Assembly (NCBI GenBank): GCA_910588565.1
Contig: CAJUPF010000048.1
Location: 1 to 24,613, forward strand
DNA from: an uncultured Lachnospiraceae bacterium
GTDB lineage: Bacteria; Bacillota; Clostridia; Lachnospirales; Lachnospiraceae
Direction: 5' to 3'
Length of the DNA: 24,613 nucleotides
The translations under genes were made by a program, and so were the position numbers. Below are positions 17,414 through 24,532 of the stretch, piece by piece (position 1 is the first letter of the stretch; the number at the start of each line of letters is the position of its first letter). Below the pieces are notes generated by a model. It was not told the origin of the DNA. It did no database searches and saw nothing but the letters and a program-made list of their open reading frames with translations.

Positions 17414-18532
17414 CTAAAATCTTTCGGCAGACAAATCCTCAATGCTGTCCGTTACAGCATTTCCAAACGGCTCCTGTATGCCTGCCCGATTCATTTTTTT
17501 TAAGATCGAATCCGGGATTCGTATGTATTTCACTTTACCTTCATCTACCACAAGATAAGTATGATTCTGTTCTTTTTCCCGGTCAAAAAAGCACATCTGG
17601 TCAATATATCTTCTGCTGCCGCCCTCCGGCAGTTCCCGAATCCGAATCAGTATACCGATATCGATAAAATCATAAATATCATTGATCATCCGATTCGCAT
17701 CCATGGAATTCTGAATCATATTCATAAACCGATCCGGAATCTTTAACACATTGTCCGTATGAATCGTCGTAATCCCCTTTACTCCGGTAGACCAGCACTC
17801 CAGCAACGATTTTGCTTCTTTCGAACGAGCCTCTGAAAGCATAATCCAGGACGGGTTCAGCCTGAGACAGGTTTTGATGGCATTGGTATAATTCATCGTA
17901 GTAATATTGCTCCGCCCGCCCTGTTCCGCCCGATCTTTTTTCACTTTAATGGCAATACAGTCCTTTCCCGGATAAAGCTCAGAATAGTGCCATTCGGGAT
18001 TGTCCTCAATGGTAATCACCTTGTCCTGCGGACGGATAAACCCTGATAAAAATTTGGCAAATTCCGTCTTTCCCACCCCGGTATCTCCGCATATAACAAA
18101 ATTCATCTTTGTCAGCACACAGTTAATCAAAAGCGCCAGAATTTTCCTGTCACAATACCCCTGCTGTATCAGATCGTTCGCATTATACCGCGATACCGCA
18201 GGCGCCTTACGGATACAAAATGCCCGGCCAGTACCTGTTACTGATTCATGCACTGCCGTAATCCGCAGCTCCTCTGACTCTGCCTCTAAAATCGGGTTTG
18301 CCGGATTAAACTGCTGCTCAACTGCCATACTGACCTTATTCATAAAAACCTCCGTAAACTTCTGCGTCACAAAAGGCGACTCCACTTTAACCTTGACCTT
18401 ATGAATATCCGTCAGCCATAAATCCGTCCCGTTATAATCGACATCTGTAATCGTATCGTCCAAAATAAAAGGCAGCAGAGGTCCAAAACTTTCCTCATCC
18501 AGTAAAACAGACTTAACATTCCTGTCCCTCAT
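17414..18532 (-). CDS. CpaF/TadA-like pilus assembly ATPase (VirB11/GspE superfamily)
   Basis: 372 residues. Walker A GDTGVGKT at 149-156, Asp box around ITIEDNPEW (174-182), Walker B-like WIMLSEAR (229-236) and His box GITTIHTD with His258 match secretion ATPases of the CpaF/TadA branch. The N-terminal domain (about 1-130) includes DDTITDVDYNGTDLWL, similar to the CpaF start of the N-terminal domain. At 372 residues it is shorter than many CpaF proteins (about 450 or more), mainly through a short N-terminus. ATG 18532 has AGGAGGAG upstream and follows the first tiny pilin-like gene by 20 bp. It is the only assembly ATPase in the locus, so it should power extension or secretion by this machine. 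Confidence 0.9.
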   Translation of the reverse strand: MRDRNVKSVLLDEESFGPLLPFILDDTITDVDYNGTDLWLTDIHKVKVKVESPFVTQKFTEVFMNKVSMAVEQQFNPANPILEAESEELRITAVHESVTGTGRAFCIRKAPAVSRYNANDLIQQGYCDRKILALLINCVLTKMNFVICGDTGVGKTEFAKFLSGFIRPQDKVITIEDNPEWHYSELYPGKDCIAIKVKKDRAEQGGRSNITTMNYTNAIKTCLRLNPSWIMLSEARSKEAKSLLECWSTGVKGITTIHTDNVLKIPDRFMNMIQNSMDANRMINDIYDFIDIGILIRIRELPEGGSRRYIDQMCFFDREKEQNHTYLVVDEGKVKYIRIPDSILKKMNRAGIQEPFGNAVTDSIEDLSAERF

Positions 18533-18552
18533 AAGACTCCTCCTGCTTCTTT

Positions 18553-18726
18553 TTACGGAGTAATTCCACCCGCCGTCTTGTAAAAGTTGCCAATTAATTC
18601 AGAAAATGCCTTGTATACAATACTTTGCGTATCCGATCCAATCACCAGCGTAATAATTCCTATTACCGCAACAATTGCCAGAACTGTAATAATTGTCGAT
18701 CCATACTGTTTAAAAATTTCATCCAT
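18553..18726 (-). CDS. Tiny pilin-like protein (57 aa), probable major pilin, first of three paralogues
   Basis: 57 residues starting MDEIFKQYGSTIITVLAIV. ATG 18726 has AAAGGAG upstream, which lies inside the end of the preceding gene. The two genes overlap (start ATG 18726, preceding stop 18719-18721), implying translational coupling. The frame could be read from a codon at 18753, but no ribosome binding site supports that. One hydrophobic segment (about 10-31) is followed by an amphipathic C-terminal tail. Size, single N-terminal helix and position next to the CpaF gene fit a Flp-type (type IVb) pilin. The Gly9/Ser10 junction could be a prepilin peptidase site, yet the usual Glu at +5 is absent. 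Longest of the three paralogues, hence the best candidate for the main subunit. Confidence 0.75.
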   Translation of the reverse strand: MDEIFKQYGSTIITVLAIVAVIGIITLVIGSDTQSIVYKAFSELIGNFYKTAGGITP

Positions 18727-19297
18727 AAAATAATTCTCCTTTTCTCTTTCCATATGTCATTACGGTATGTAATGCATGTTTTAATTGATTTTCAAATTGC
18801 AAATCCAAAAAACTATTCTTACCTTCCGCCAGTCTCTTTATATAACCGGAAACCTCCTGCCTGACATACGCCGCTTCAAAAGCCGGATGATATGGAATTG
18901 CAGAGATCCGTCCGGCAGAAACCCGTAACTGTCTGGCCAGTCCTTTTAATTCATGGGATTTGTCCTGATAATATTTTCCGATAAGAAAAATGACGTTCTT
19001 ACGAACAAGTGAATATCTGACATAGATATCTTCTAATTCCTGATAAGGAAGCGATACATTCAACACCAGAAGATCACAGGATTCTATCAGCTCCATCCTG
19101 GATTCTTCCGTATAACCTGGCGGACTGCAGTCTGTCAAAAACACAGGTTCCTTCTCCCAAGCCGCCTTATCCAAAACAACCGGCGCATGTCCAATCACTG
19201 CCGGAATCTTAAAATAATAAGTAAGTCCCGCCGCCACCACAGCCATATTTGCACTTGTGCCGACATGGCGCACAACTCCATAAAACGCTACCTTCAA
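18719..19297 (-). CDS. TadZ/CpaE-like protein with degenerate P-loop
   Basis: 192 residues from TTG 19297, which has AGGAGGG 7 nt upstream. The fold signals are MinD/ParA-like: a first strand VAFYG, a loop GVVRHVGTSANMA where the Walker A would be, an LTDCSPPG strand-loop and CDLLVLNVS strand in the place of switch and later beta strands. The Walker A lacks both the signature lysine and a normal GKT/S end, so ATP binding is doubtful. TadZ/CpaE proteins position the pilus machine at the pole and are often ATPase-degenerate. It is first in the pilus gene train, 88 nt downstream of the -10 at 19385, and its end overlaps the first pilin-like gene. Assignment rests partly on location. Confidence 0.68.
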   Translation of the reverse strand: MKVAFYGVVRHVGTSANMAVVAAGLTYYFKIPAVIGHAPVVLDKAAWEKEPVFLTDCSPPGYTEESRMELIESCDLLVLNVSLPYQELEDIYVRYSLVRKNVIFLIGKYYQDKSHELKGLARQLRVSAGRISAIPYHPAFEAAYVRQEVSGYIKRLAEGKNSFLDLQFENQLKHALHTVMTYGKRKGELFYG

Positions 19298-19384
19298 TCA
19301 GCGTCCCTCCTGTATTTGATTTCACATATGGGATTTCTGTATGATAATTTGATAGAATAGATAAAAGATATAAAAGACTTTTTT

Positions 19385-19413
19385 ATAATACAATGGATTG
19401 TGCAGATTGTAAA
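19385..19413 (-). promoter_or_regulatory. Sigma-A-type promoter of the pilus-like gene train
   Basis: On the minus strand TTTACA (19413-19408), a 17-bp spacer and TATTAT (19390-19385) form a near-consensus promoter about 80 nt before the TTG start of the TadZ-like gene. It is the only strong promoter seen for the train that runs from 19297 to at least 13918. Confidence 0.7.
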
Positions 19414-19454
19414 TATCCATACTATAAACGTTTTCTAAAAAAAGGATAAAGAGA

Positions 19455-19491
19455 GGGGGCGGGCAGGCAGGGGAGGGGCATTAGAAGGGGG
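19455..19491 (+). other. G-quadruplex-type tract upstream of the pilus promoter
   Basis: The plus strand carries G-runs at 19455-19459, 19461-19463, 19470-19473, 19475-19478 and 19487-19491. The first four satisfy the classical G3+ N1-7 rule, with loops of 1, 6 and 1 nt. The tract lies about 40 bp upstream of the -35 box, and its G-rich strand is the template strand of the pilus genes. Neighbouring DNA is A/T-rich, so the tract stands out. Confidence 0.6.
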
Positions 19492-19493
19492 AC

Positions 19494-19527
19494 GCTCAGA
19501 GCAGGCGTCTCTCTGTCTGCTCTGAGC
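19494..19527. other. Perfect 11-bp inverted repeat (hairpin or protein site)
   Basis: GCTCAGAGCAG (19494-19504) and CTGCTCTGAGC (19517-19527) flank a 12-nt loop. No U-run follows on either strand, so a simple intrinsic terminator is doubtful. It is next to the G-rich tract and upstream of the pilus promoter. Operator or cruciform roles are open. Confidence 0.5.
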
Positions 19528-19626
19528 TGACTTTCAAATTATTTACCCTGGCTGATGCCGGGAGTGGAGATTAAATGGAAGAGCCAAATATTTTTTGCGA
19601 TGCCAGCATCTTAGATGAATGCCCGT

Positions 19627-19747
19627 TTCTTAATTTACAGATGGGATGATGAGAACTCAGGAAATACTGACTTCTTATCTTATATGCTGGATAGTAAGAA
19701 CATAGACAAGTGTCAGCTTCTTATTTTATGGGCTGGATAACAAGAAC
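19627..19747. repeat. Three imperfect 45-46-bp tandem repeats with internal dyads
   Basis: Copies start with TTCTTA at 19627, 19672 and 19718 and each ends near AGAAC (copy ends near 19655, 19701 and 19747). Copies 2 and 3 share TTCTTAT-TTAT, GCTGGATA and AAGAAC. Copy 1 is more diverged. Each copy has inverted ends (TTCTTA with TAAGAA in copy 2), so each could fold or bind a dimeric protein. No protein-coding gene is supported in 19298-19822. Confidence 0.55.
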
Positions 19748-19822
19748 TTTGGCAAATTAAACCCTGACCCCCGGCCTCTCTCTGACGGACACTTCACCAC
19801 CACCTATAATCTCATGCCGTCC

Positions 19823-20626
19823 CTACCCCAGCATCACATCCAGCAGCATCATCACCGCAAACCCCAAGATAATCCCCATCGTCGCAAAATACGGCTGCTT
19901 CCTCTGCTCCTTCTGGCACTCTGGTATCAGTTCATGCACCGCCACAAGTATCATCGCCCCTGCCGCAAACGAAAGCGCATACGGCAGAACCGTCTCTATC
20001 CGAACCACCAGTAATGCTCCGATTACTCCCGCAACAGGTTCCACCATTCCGGAAGCCTGCCCAAGCCAGAAACTTTTCTTTCTGGAATACCCTTCCCGCC
20101 GTAAAGGAAGCGAAACAGCCGCTCCCTCCGGGAAATTCTGCAGACCGATTCCAACCGCAATGGTAACCGCCCCCATCAGCTGATCCATAGAATATCTGCC
20201 GCCCTGCAAAGAACCAAATGCCACACCCACCGCGAGCCCTTCCGGAATATTATGAAGCGTAATTGAAAGAATCAGCATCAGAATTCTATGAAACCGCTCA
20301 TCTGGCTTCCCCCGCATACACTCTGCCCTGCTCCTGGCACAGGACACAATTTTATCCGCTCCCCACATAAAAAAACAGCCGAACAAAAATCCAGCTGTAA
20401 CAACCAGATACGCAGGCGTATCCAGCGCTTTCTCTGCACGTTCAATTGCCGGCTGCAGTAAAGACCAGAAACTTGCAGCCAGCATTACTCCTGCCGAAAA
20501 TCCCAGCATCAGATTCAATGCCCTGGTATTCGGCGTCTTGAAAAACACAACCGTTGCCGCACCCAAAGCCGTTACAAGCCATGTTCCAACCGTTGCCGCT
20601 AAAGCCATCAAAATAATATCATTCAT
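19823..20626 (-). CDS. ZIP-family divalent metal transporter (ZupT-like)
   Basis: 267 residues, about eight hydrophobic segments, of normal length for bacterial ZIP proteins. The two metal-site signatures are present: HNIPEGLAVGVAFG in the first core helix and QNFPEGAAVSLPLR in the second. A VHELIPE segment lies near the end. These proteins bring Zn2+, and often Fe2+ or Mn2+, into the cytoplasm. Between the third and fourth helices a basic Cys-containing loop replaces the His-rich loop common in the family. ATG 20626 has AGGAGG 7 nt upstream. The gene lies 55 bp after the permease gene in the same direction, so readthrough is possible, but a hairpin (20637-20671) in the gap may separate expression. 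Metal specificity cannot be read from sequence alone. Confidence 0.92.
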   Translation of the reverse strand: MNDIILMALAATVGTWLVTALGAATVVFFKTPNTRALNLMLGFSAGVMLAASFWSLLQPAIERAEKALDTPAYLVVTAGFLFGCFFMWGADKIVSCARSRAECMRGKPDERFHRILMLILSITLHNIPEGLAVGVAFGSLQGGRYSMDQLMGAVTIAVGIGLQNFPEGAAVSLPLRREGYSRKKSFWLGQASGMVEPVAGVIGALLVVRIETVLPYALSFAAGAMILVAVHELIPECQKEQRKQPYFATMGIILGFAVMMLLDVMLG

Positions 20627-20636
20627 AAGGCATCCT

Positions 20637-20671
20637 CCTCTCTAACAGTATATTACCATCTGCCAGAGAGG
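20637..20671 (-). promoter_or_regulatory. Leader hairpin overlapping the ZIP gene ribosome binding site
   Basis: CCTCTCT (20671-20665 read on minus: its partner is AGAGAGG at 20643-20637), reinforced by an inner CAG/CTG pairing, forms a stem whose 3' arm overlaps the AGGAGG ribosome binding site at 20639-20634. It could damp translation of the ZIP gene when the upstream exporter mRNA reads through, or act as a processing site. No U-run follows. Confidence 0.45.
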
Positions 20672-20681
20672 TGAATGTCAG

Positions 20682-21935
20682 TTACTCATGCCGCAGCGCA
20701 TCAATCGGATCCAGATTCGCCGCCTTATAAGAAGGCAGCATTCCAAACACAATTCCGATAATCATAGAAAACAGCACCGATCCAAGCGCTGCCGGGACAC
20801 TGATTGCAACCGGAGTCTCGCTGACTCTTGATATCACTTCCGCCAGCACAATTCCCGAAATAACGCCAAGCATTCCGCCCATACTGGTAAGCACGGAAGC
20901 TTCCGTCAGAAATTGTCCTAAAATATTGGATTTTCTTGCGCCAATTGCTTTTTTCAAGCCGATTTCCTGCGTACGCTCCGTAACGGATACCAGCATAATA
21001 TTCATAACGCCGATTCCGCCGACAATCAGAGAAATCCCGGCAATCCAGATCAGCATACTGTTGGTGGATTCGCCCAGCTCCTGTATCTGCCTTGCCTGCT
21101 CCAGTAAATCTTCCGCTTTGTACTTTATCGTCTCGTCACTTGTAGACAAATACGTATTTAATATATTGGCGCTTTCTTTTCCCGCATCTGTCATATTGTC
21201 CGTTGCATCCACTTTTACAACCAGATTCTGCGGTTCATCAAACTGATAGACAATCGGCCAGGTAGTATCCGGAATATATACTTTTCCGGCAGAATCCTGC
21301 GCATACGTATAATAATCTTCTATGCTGTTAATGACCGGCTCAAATTCCGTGGATTTTCCCACCGTTCCAATTACAATATAAGGCTCTTTCTTGATCTCAA
21401 TCGTCTTTCCAATGGGATCTTCTCCTTCAAACAATACACTGACAGAATCCTGATCCAGCAATGCCACTTTATGATATTCTTTGTAGTCTTTCTCTGTAAA
21501 TCCACGGCCTCTCTGAATCACAAAATTACAAGCATTAAAATAATTCTGATCCACGCCCATCACATATCCCCCGGATAAAACAGTATTCAGATAATACACA
21601 CCGCCATAATCCTGTCTGGATAAATACGCAGAAGCGTCTTCGATATGATCGATCTCCCTGATCCGCTGCAGGATATCCTTTGAAATCACCGGAACGCCTT
21701 CCGGCAAGCCTTCATACCCCATTTCATAGGTCCAATCACCCTGGTACAATGCAATTGTTACCGTATTATCCCCGGAACCAATCAGATTTTCCTTGATCTG
21801 TTCATTCGTACCCTGAATAGTAGAAACAATTGCAATAATTGCTGCAATTCCGATAATAATACCCAGCATGGTTAAAAAGGAACGCATTTTATGGGACCAG
21901 ATGCCTTTAAAAGATAAACGAATATTTTCAAACAT
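20682..21935 (-). CDS. MacB/FtsX-type ABC transporter permease
   Basis: 417 residues. An N-terminal segment with the hallmark SHKMRSFLTMLGIIIGIAAI, then a periplasmic-type MacB core domain (about 45-275) and three C-terminal transmembrane helices (about 290-310, 340-370, 380-405) containing GGIGVMNIMLVSVTERTQEI and ending in NLDPIDALRHE. This is the standard MacB permease lacking its own ATPase domain, which is supplied by the gene at 23567-24532. It starts 12 nt after the adaptor gene with a GGGGG-type ribosome binding site. These mechanotransmission exporters, in Firmicutes often called YknXYZ-like, move peptides, antibiotics or lipoprotein-like substrates outward. The substrate here is unknown. 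Confidence 0.93.
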   Translation of the reverse strand: MFENIRLSFKGIWSHKMRSFLTMLGIIIGIAAIIAIVSTIQGTNEQIKENLIGSGDNTVTIALYQGDWTYEMGYEGLPEGVPVISKDILQRIREIDHIEDASAYLSRQDYGGVYYLNTVLSGGYVMGVDQNYFNACNFVIQRGRGFTEKDYKEYHKVALLDQDSVSVLFEGEDPIGKTIEIKKEPYIVIGTVGKSTEFEPVINSIEDYYTYAQDSAGKVYIPDTTWPIVYQFDEPQNLVVKVDATDNMTDAGKESANILNTYLSTSDETIKYKAEDLLEQARQIQELGESTNSMLIWIAGISLIVGGIGVMNIMLVSVTERTQEIGLKKAIGARKSNILGQFLTEASVLTSMGGMLGVISGIVLAEVISRVSETPVAISVPAALGSVLFSMIIGIVFGMLPSYKAANLDPIDALRHE

Positions 21936-21947
21936 AATTTGCCCCCT

Positions 21948-23570
21948 TTAATAATCTGACGATTCCACTGCTTTGATTCCTTCTTTTGCAGTTTTACCAT
22001 ACGGGAACGCAATCCGATCCGCCTCGCTTATACCTGCCTTGATCTCAATGGAAGATCCGTATAAGGTCTTTCCTGTCTGAACATACTGTTTCACCAGACG
22101 ATCATCTTCACCGACTTTCAATACGTAGGACTGTCCATTTTCTTCTCTTACATATGCCTTTTCAATATAAATCGAATTCATCTCCTCTCCCGTACTGACC
22201 GGAGTAATCGACAAATCGACATATTCTCCATTGCTCAGTCCGGCAGCGTCCTTGATATATGCTGTAAATGGATAATTGGAAACATTCGGATTCCCTTCCC
22301 CATAATATCCCCCACTGCTGCTCTCAGAGGGATACTGGGAAATCTCTGTGATCTCCGCCTGATACATCTGCCCGGTACTCCAGCAATTTACAGTAATCTC
22401 CTGTCCCACTTCAATCTGATCCAACTGCAGCTCGCTGATCTCTCCTTTGACATAGATACCCTCCGAACCGGCGATTTCCAGAAAAGCAGAACCATCATCC
22501 GGCGGGCTTTGCGGATCGTGTACAGAAACTACCACACCGTTAATACTTGCCAGAACCGTAGCATTATCCTTGCTCTTCGTCAGCTTCTCTAGCTCCAGTT
22601 CCGCCTTCTTCTTATCAATTCCCAGGTTCTTTAATTCACTCTCTTTTTCCCTGATATCCTTATTCAGTTCATCTACGGTAGGAATATCCTCCGTAGAATC
22701 TTCCTCAGAATCATCCTCTTCTTCGTCTTCTTCCTCTTCCTCCTCTGTTTCCTCTTCTTCCAGAGTTTCATCCTCTAACTCTTCCTGTGTGGCAACCAGC
22801 CATTTAGAGTCCTTATCCACACTTTTCTGCTCTGAACCATCTACTGTCCAGCAGCTCATCATTGTGCCTTCCTTATAACTGTTACCGCTCCAGATTTCAA
22901 ACGACGCCACCTGTTCTTTTTTAATCAGCTGGTTCAGGTAAGATCCCATTACATAACACTCCGGCGTACACAAAAACCGGTATGGTTTTTCCGGCGTTCC
23001 CTTTCCTTCGTATGGTTTTGCTTTTGCATCAATATAATTATAAGCATCGCCGTCTTTTCTCTGTACCTGCAGCGCCACATAAACAGATTCCTTTTTTGGC
23101 TCCGGTTTTTTCGTCGTAGTCTTCACAGGGGAAGAAGGTGTAACGGCCGTCTTCGCCGGATTGGCTCTGGGTGTGATTTTTCTCAGCTTGTCAAGCTCCC
23201 GCTGCGCCAGGGTAATATCATTATTTACGCCCTGCAGTTCCAACTGCTGCATTTCAATCTGCAGCTGTATGTCTGTCGTGTCGTATACAAGCAACGGATC
23301 TCCGATGGCAACGGTATCCCCTTCTGCCACCAGCACTTCCGTCACAGTTTTATCTTCTATATGAACAGACTGGGTATAATCGTTTGTCAGATATCCTGAA
23401 CTTGTCATATCATCGCCGCCAAATCCCCAGTTCAGATTGGAAACAGATACGACTTCTGCCTGCAGATTGTCCTCCTGATACTTCTGATAAGCATAAACGC
23501 CGCCTGCTGCAGCGCCTGCCACAACTAAAATCACGACCAGAAATATGATAAATTTTTTCAGTTTCTTCAA
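21948..23570 (-). CDS. HlyD/MacA/YknX-type efflux adaptor with inserted domain and acidic tract
   Basis: 540 residues from TTG 23570, which overlaps the ATPase stop by 4 nt (TTGA), with AGAGGTGG upstream. A single N-terminal transmembrane helix (about 7-28) is followed by a barrel-sandwich/lipoyl half (VLVAEGDTVAIGDPLLVYDT, about 79-97), a coiled-coil arm (about 100-132 and 298-335) and the second lipoyl half plus beta-barrel and membrane-proximal domains. The hairpin is split by a roughly 165-residue insert (about 135-297). It comprises a Pro/Lys/Thr linker, a compact module with two cysteines (201 and 205) plus Cys240, and an extreme acidic run in which 26 of 33 residues (263-295) are Glu or Asp. 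The protein should link the MacB-like permease to the outside. Confidence 0.9.
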   Translation of the reverse strand: MKKLKKFIIFLVVILVVAGAAAGGVYAYQKYQEDNLQAEVVSVSNLNWGFGGDDMTSSGYLTNDYTQSVHIEDKTVTEVLVAEGDTVAIGDPLLVYDTTDIQLQIEMQQLELQGVNNDITLAQRELDKLRKITPRANPAKTAVTPSSPVKTTTKKPEPKKESVYVALQVQRKDGDAYNYIDAKAKPYEGKGTPEKPYRFLCTPECYVMGSYLNQLIKKEQVASFEIWSGNSYKEGTMMSCWTVDGSEQKSVDKDSKWLVATQEELEDETLEEEETEEEEEEDEEEDDSEEDSTEDIPTVDELNKDIREKESELKNLGIDKKKAELELEKLTKSKDNATVLASINGVVVSVHDPQSPPDDGSAFLEIAGSEGIYVKGEISELQLDQIEVGQEITVNCWSTGQMYQAEITEISQYPSESSSGGYYGEGNPNVSNYPFTAYIKDAAGLSNGEYVDLSITPVSTGEEMNSIYIEKAYVREENGQSYVLKVGEDDRLVKQYVQTGKTLYGSSIEIKAGISEADRIAFPYGKTAKEGIKAVESSDY

Positions 23571-24532
23571 GATTTACCACCTCTTTTACCTTTTTTGCCT
23601 CTTCTGCCTTTTTTACTGCCTCTGCTTTTACTTGTCTCTTTGTCTTCCTCATTCTCCCCGGTTCCGGCTGTTTCTCCTGCTTCATCCTCTTTCACGGTTG
23701 TCTCCTCTATGCTTTCCGCTTCAGCCATACCCTCTGCTGTTTTTACTTCTTCCGTTCCATCGCTTTCTTCCCCGGCACCGGTTTGATCCCCGTCTTTATG
23801 CAATTCCTCTGTTTCTTTTTGCAGTCTGACTGTTCCGGATTCCTCTACCGCGTCCGCTTTTGGGGCGGCTTCGGAAATTTCGCCGTCAATAATGTTATAA
23901 ACCCGTTTAGCATGGTCAGCAATATTTTTATCATGGGTAATCATAACAATGGTAACACCTTCGTCATTCAGCCTTTGAAACAACTCCATAATCTGCGCTC
24001 CTGACTTGGAATCGAGGGCGCCTGTAGGCTCATCCGCCAGCAAAAGCTTAGGATTGTTCACCATGGCCCTTGCTATCGCAACACGCTGCTTTTGTCCGCC
24101 GGAAAGCTGTGTCGGCATAAAAGTCGCCCGCTCTTCCAGCCCCACTCTTGCCAATGCCTTCAAAGCCCGCTCTTTACGCTCTTTTTTCTTAATACCGGCA
24201 TAACTTAACGGCAGAGATACGTTCTCCATTGCAGATTCCCTTGGCATCAGATGAAAGCTCTGAAAGACAAAGCCAATACTGTTTAACCGCAGATTGGAAA
24301 GCTCCTTGTCTTTAAGCTTAAGCACATCTGTACCCGCCAGATAAAATTCTCCTGAAGTAGGCCGGTCAAGGCAGCCAATGATATTCATCAGTGTGGTTTT
24401 CCCCGAACCGGAAGGTCCCATAATCGCTACATATTCGCCTTCTTCCACCTGCAAATTGACATCTTTTAAAACAGGCACCAGAAGTTTATCCTGATTATAG
24501 TCTTTAAATATATGTTTCAAATCAAGTATCAT
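23567..24532 (-). CDS. MacB/LolD-type ABC transporter ATPase with long charged C-terminal tail
   Basis: 321 residues from ATG 24532. The frame runs on to the window edge, but the upstream GTG (24586) has no ribosome binding site and the family begins at MILDLKHIFKDY. Walker A GPSGSGKT (39-46), signature LSGGQ (143-147), Walker B LLLADEP (163-169) and H-loop ITHD with His200 are intact. It energises the permease encoded at 20682-21935. The core ends near residue 220. The remaining about 100 residues are unusual: a Glu-rich stretch (about 230-300), then a Ser/Lys/Arg/Gly-rich end (GSKKGRRGKKGKRGGKS). This tail is absent from ordinary MacB/LolD-type ATPases. The gene leads an operon with the adaptor (4-nt overlap) and permease. 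Confidence 0.93.
   Translation of the reverse strand: MILDLKHIFKDYNQDKLLVPVLKDVNLQVEEGEYVAIMGPSGSGKTTLMNIIGCLDRPTSGEFYLAGTDVLKLKDKELSNLRLNSIGFVFQSFHLMPRESAMENVSLPLSYAGIKKKERKERALKALARVGLEERATFMPTQLSGGQKQRVAIARAMVNNPKLLLADEPTGALDSKSGAQIMELFQRLNDEGVTIVMITHDKNIADHAKRVYNIIDGEISEAAPKADAVEESGTVRLQKETEELHKDGDQTGAGEESDGTEEVKTAEGMAEAESIEETTVKEDEAGETAGTGENEEDKETSKSRGSKKGRRGKKGKRGGKS

Noticed and set aside
17395..17442. Upstream extension of the TadB/TadC-like gene to a TTG inside the CpaF-like gene
   Set aside because: The AAGGAGG site lies after that codon and just before ATG 17394. The extra 16 residues are basic and non-hydrophobic without family support.
19575..19649. 24-codon plus-strand reading frame with a GGAG site 5 nt upstream, in the gap before the pilus promoter
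   Set aside because: Too short, no recognisable product, overlaps the first 46-bp tandem repeat, and no promoter was identified for it.
19627..19747. CRISPR array
   Set aside because: Only three diverged copies, no constant-length unique spacers between exact repeats, and no cas genes in the window.
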